A stretch of 43,915 nucleotides of DNA from Bacteroidota bacterium (GTDB lineage: Bacteria; Bacteroidota; Bacteroidia; Bacteroidales; ML635J-15): NCBI GenBank assembly GCA_029558535.1, contig JAKQEK010000084.1:1-43915 (forward strand), written 5' to 3'. The notes under the pieces were generated by a model. That model searched no databases. It saw only the letters and a list, made by a program, of their open reading frames with translations, and was not told the origin of the DNA. Positions within the stretch are counted from its first letter, which is position 1. Each line of letters opens with the position of its first letter. Positions 41,469 through 43,915 of this stretch are shown here, in pieces. The position numbers were made by a program, and so were the translations under genes.

Positions 41469-43915
41469 TTATTGTAATATTAGTTGTTCAATACTAACCC
41501 CTGCGTCAGATGTTATTTTTATTATATAAGCACCTCTTTCAAAATCTCTCGTATTTATATTTTCATTTGCTGAGATATTTTTTGTACTATAAACTAATTG
41601 TCCTGTAATATTAAATATTTCAATTTTGATTATATTATCTCCGCTTATCTTAAAATAATCGTTTGCAGGGTTAGGATAGATAGTAACAGCAAAATTATCG
41701 TTATATATTTCTTCAACTTTGACAAGATCAAAATAAGCTATAACATTTTTGTCTGCATTCATTAAAATTTGTTCAGGATTGTTATTCCCGCTGAGATCGC
41801 CACCCCAGTTAATAAACGGGCATGGTAATGGAAAGTCAGCAGTTAATGTCAATGTTGTGTTCTCATCAACAGTTATTGGTTCTGTGTATTCAACATCGTC
41901 CACCAAAACAATTCCACAGCCTACAATAGTTACTGTCAGAGTATATTGCTGAGTTGATTCTGTAGTAAAACTCCATATTTCTGACCAGACGCTTTCAATA
42001 AATCCATTTGATGCTTTTACTCTCCAGAAATATTGAGTGCCGGCTAGTAATCCCAAAATAGTTTCTTGGGTTTCATTGATTGTTTCTGTAACTACTTCTG
42101 TATTGAAAGTATTATCAGTACTTATTTCGTAAATATATTGCGAAGCACCTGTAACAGAATTCCAATCAAGAATAACAGATTCGGGATTTATTTCTAAGGC
42201 ATTATTTGTTGGAGAAACAAGTACAGGGGCGTCAAGCTCTTCATACGAAGTAGTGAAGTTCCAAACTTCTGACCAGTTGCTTTCAATGACTCCATTTGAT
42301 GCTTTTATTCTCCAGAAATATTGAGTGCCGGCTAGTAATCCCAAAATAGTTTCTTGGGTTTCATTGATTGTTTCTGTAACTACTTCTGTATTGAAAGTAT
42401 TATCAATACTTATTTCATAAATATATTGCGAAGCACCTGTAACCGAATTCCAATCGAGAATAACAGATTCTGGATTTATTTCTAAGGCATTGTTTGTAGG
42501 AGAAACAAGTACAGGGGCGTCAAGCTCTTCATACGAAGTAGTGAAGTTCCATTCTTCGGACCAATCACTGTAAACTGCTCCGTCAGTGGCTTTAACACGC
42601 CAGAAATATTGAGTGCCGTTTGATAATCCAATAATTACTTTATATGTTTCGCTTACTTGTTGGGTAGTAATGCCTGAAATGAAATTTTCATCTTCGGTAA
42701 TTTCAAAAATATATGCAGATGCTCCATAAACAGAGTTCCAATCCAATGTAACATTATCAATATTAATATCGGTTGAATTATTTGCCGGAGAAACCAGAAT
42801 CGGAGCTGTCAAATCAGCACTTTCTGTTGTGAAATCCCATATTAAGGACCAGGGTGAATAACCATTCGCATTTGCTCCGCGTACACGCCAGTAATATGTT
42901 GTGTGAGGATACAGGCCTGTAACATTTCCTGATACCAACGATGTTGTAGTTGATTTAATTATTGCCGTAAAATCTTCGTTTAAACTAACTTGATATTGAT
43001 ATGTGACGGCTCCACTACTTGCTTCCCAAATAAAACCAACAGTAGCATAAGATAAATCTGTACTATTATTTTCCGGACTTACTAAAACCGGAGCATCAGT
43101 TAACTCATAGGCAGTAGTAAAACTCCAAGCAGCCGACCATGCAGATGTGTCAACGGCATCTCTTGCAGCAGCATGCCAATAGTATTTGGTGCCGTACAAT
43201 AAATTTGTAATATTTGCTTGAGATGCGGCTACACTAAATAACTGATATAAATCTGAACTAAATGTTTGACTAGTATCAATAGCTACTAAATATCCGGTGC
43301 TGCCAGTAATATTTCCCCAGTCAATTAAAGGGTTAATCGAAATATTTGTTGCCCCGTTTGTTGGAGAAAAATTAACAACAAAATCACTTGTCGTGAAATT
43401 CCATGTCGGAGACCAATTGCTGGTGTCAACAGCATTTTTAGCAGCAGCTCTCCAGTAGTATGTTGTTCCAAAATACAGGTTATCAACGTAAACTCCTGAG
43501 GAATTAGTTGCTGTTGCGCCTTCGACCAGTAAAGGTGAATCAAAAGTTGATAATGTGTCAATTTGATAAATATAGCCTGTATTTCCTGTGATACTACTCC
43601 AGTCTAATTCCACCATAACAGGTTGATTTATAGCTCCGTTAGAAGGTGACACATTATTTATCGTACTTGCTGTAGTGAAATTCCAGATTACTGTCCATTC
43701 CGAAGTGTCCACGGCATTTTTAGCAGCAGCTCTCCAATAGTATGTTGTTCCAAAATACAGGTTATCAACGTAAAATCCTGAGGAATTAGTTGCTGTTGCG
43801 CCTTCGACCAGTAAAGGTGAATCAAAAGTTGATAATGTGTCAATTTGATAAATATAGCCTGTATTTCCTGTGATACTACTCCAGTCTAATTCCACCATAA
43901 CAGGTTGATTTATAG
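41469..43915 (-). CDS. Fibronectin type III repeat surface protein with T9SS tail, 5'-partial
   Basis: The frame is open past the right edge (INQPVMV continues upstream of the first internal ATG at 43898), so the N-terminus is missing and about 815 residues are visible. There are seven fibronectin-III-like domains of 94-96 residues, each with a LDWSSITG or LDWNSVTG strand and a closing YYWRAAAKNAVDTSxW...WNFTT or YFWRVKA...W strand. They are followed by a bacterial repeat domain of InlB type (YTLTVTIVGCGIVLVDD...INWGGDLSG) and a Por/T9SS tail (TIYPNPANDYFKISGDNIIKIEIFNITG...GAYIIKITSDAGVSIEQLILQ). The first and last pairs of domains are almost identical, showing recent internal duplication. 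It is likely an adhesin or carbohydrate-contacting surface protein; the ligand is unknown. Confidence 0.9.
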   Translation of the reverse strand, partial: INQPVMVELDWSSITGNTGYIYQIDTLSTFDSPLLVEGATATNSSGFYVDNLYFGTTYYWRAAAKNAVDTSEWTVIWNFTTASTINNVSPSNGAINQPVMVELDWSSITGNTGYIYQIDTLSTFDSPLLVEGATATNSSGVYVDNLYFGTTYYWRAAAKNAVDTSNWSPTWNFTTSDFVVNFSPTNGATNISINPLIDWGNITGSTGYLVAIDTSQTFSSDLYQLFSVAASQANITNLLYGTKYYWHAAARDAVDTSAWSAAWSFTTAYELTDAPVLVSPENNSTDLSYATVGFIWEASSGAVTYQYQVSLNEDFTAIIKSTTTSLVSGNVTGLYPHTTYYWRVRGANANGYSPWSLIWDFTTESADLTAPILVSPANNSTDINIDNVTLDWNSVYGASAYIFEITEDENFISGITTQQVSETYKVIIGLSNGTQYFWRVKATDGAVYSDWSEEWNFTTSYEELDAPVLVSPTNNALEINPESVILDWNSVTGASQYIYEISIDNTFNTEVVTETINETQETILGLLAGTQYFWRIKASNGVIESNWSEVWNFTTSYEELDAPVLVSPTNNALEINPESVILDWNSVTGASQYIYEISTDNTFNTEVVTETINETQETILGLLAGTQYFWRVKASNGFIESVWSEIWSFTTESTQQYTLTVTIVGCGIVLVDDVEYTEPITVDENTTLTLTADFPLPCPFINWGGDLSGNNNPEQILMNADKNVIAYFDLVKVEEIYNDNFAVTIYPNPANDYFKISGDNIIKIEIFNITGQLVYSTKNISANENINTRDFERGAYIIKITSDAGVSIEQLILQ
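41970..42545. repeat. Two near-identical 288-bp fibronectin-III units
   Basis: The sequence repeats with a period of 288 bp (96 codons), for example the segment TATTGAGTGCCGGCTAG at 42031 and 42319. Only scattered substitutions separate the two. Boundaries are approximate. Confidence 0.8.
43394..43915. repeat. Near-identical 282-bp fibronectin-III units reaching the right edge
   Basis: The period is 282 bp (94 codons), as seen for TATCAACGTAAA at 43481 and TATCAACGTAAAA at 43763. The second unit is cut by the window edge, so more copies may follow. Confidence 0.8.

Noticed and set aside
41970..43915. CRISPR-like array
   Set aside because: The repeats are in-frame fibronectin-III units of about 282-288 bp, not short repeats with unique spacers.

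Overview
The window is AT-rich DNA from a member of the Bacteroidota. The evidence is several secreted proteins with type IX secretion (T9SS/Por) C-terminal tails, a TonB receptor paired with a DUF4249 lipoprotein, a DUF1573 protein, three FISUMP-domain proteins, a short primary sigma factor, a Rho with a long N-terminal insert, Bacteroidota-type promoters (TTTG, about 19 bp, TAnnTTTG) and a lack of Shine-Dalgarno sites. A one-polypeptide pyruvate:ferredoxin oxidoreductase suggests anaerobic or fermentative metabolism. No rRNA, tRNA, CRISPR array or phage was seen.

Layout. 1-1.6 kb: 3' end of a PKD-repeat T9SS protein. 2.3-5.7 kb: aminotransferase, DUF1573 protein and FAD oxidoreductase. 5.7-10.8 kb: four minus-strand genes for exported proteins (GH16-like, S74-chaperone T9SS protein, two tandem FISUMP paralogues). 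11.3-17.7 kb: esterase-like lipoprotein, APC permease, unknown lipoprotein and PQQ-like propeller protein. 17.7-26.4 kb: housekeeping genes (M23 peptidase, alaS, CCA-adding enzyme, thioredoxin, histidine ammonia-lyase). 26.5-27.8 kb: a REP-associated transposase with a perfect palindrome inside its own gene, then a third FISUMP protein. 27.9-31.8 kb: a TonB receptor/DUF4249 operon. 31.9-39.4 kb: nifJ, rho, the primary sigma factor and rpe. 39.5 kb to the right edge: two large T9SS proteins, the last one a partial fibronectin-III repeat protein.

The most unusual content is three non-coding inserts (A 1664-2196, B 12360-12879, C 15587-16097), each 511-533 bp. They lie in the same orientation and in intergenic DNA. 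Each is flanked by a long direct duplication of the local target: 37 bp in A, about 203 bp in B, 143 bp in C. Their cores differ in primary sequence but fold into the same multi-helix RNA. At least four helices show compensatory changes across the three copies, and G-U pairs favour a plus-strand RNA. A branched arm of about 95 nt is nearly identical in A and C and is replaced by a 10-nt palindrome in B. The duplications run into the ends of the flanking genes, so each insertion leaves both neighbours complete. There is no ORF, terminal inverted repeat or intron signature. I read this as a candidate undescribed family of mobile, structured-RNA elements that must be moved in trans by something not identified here.
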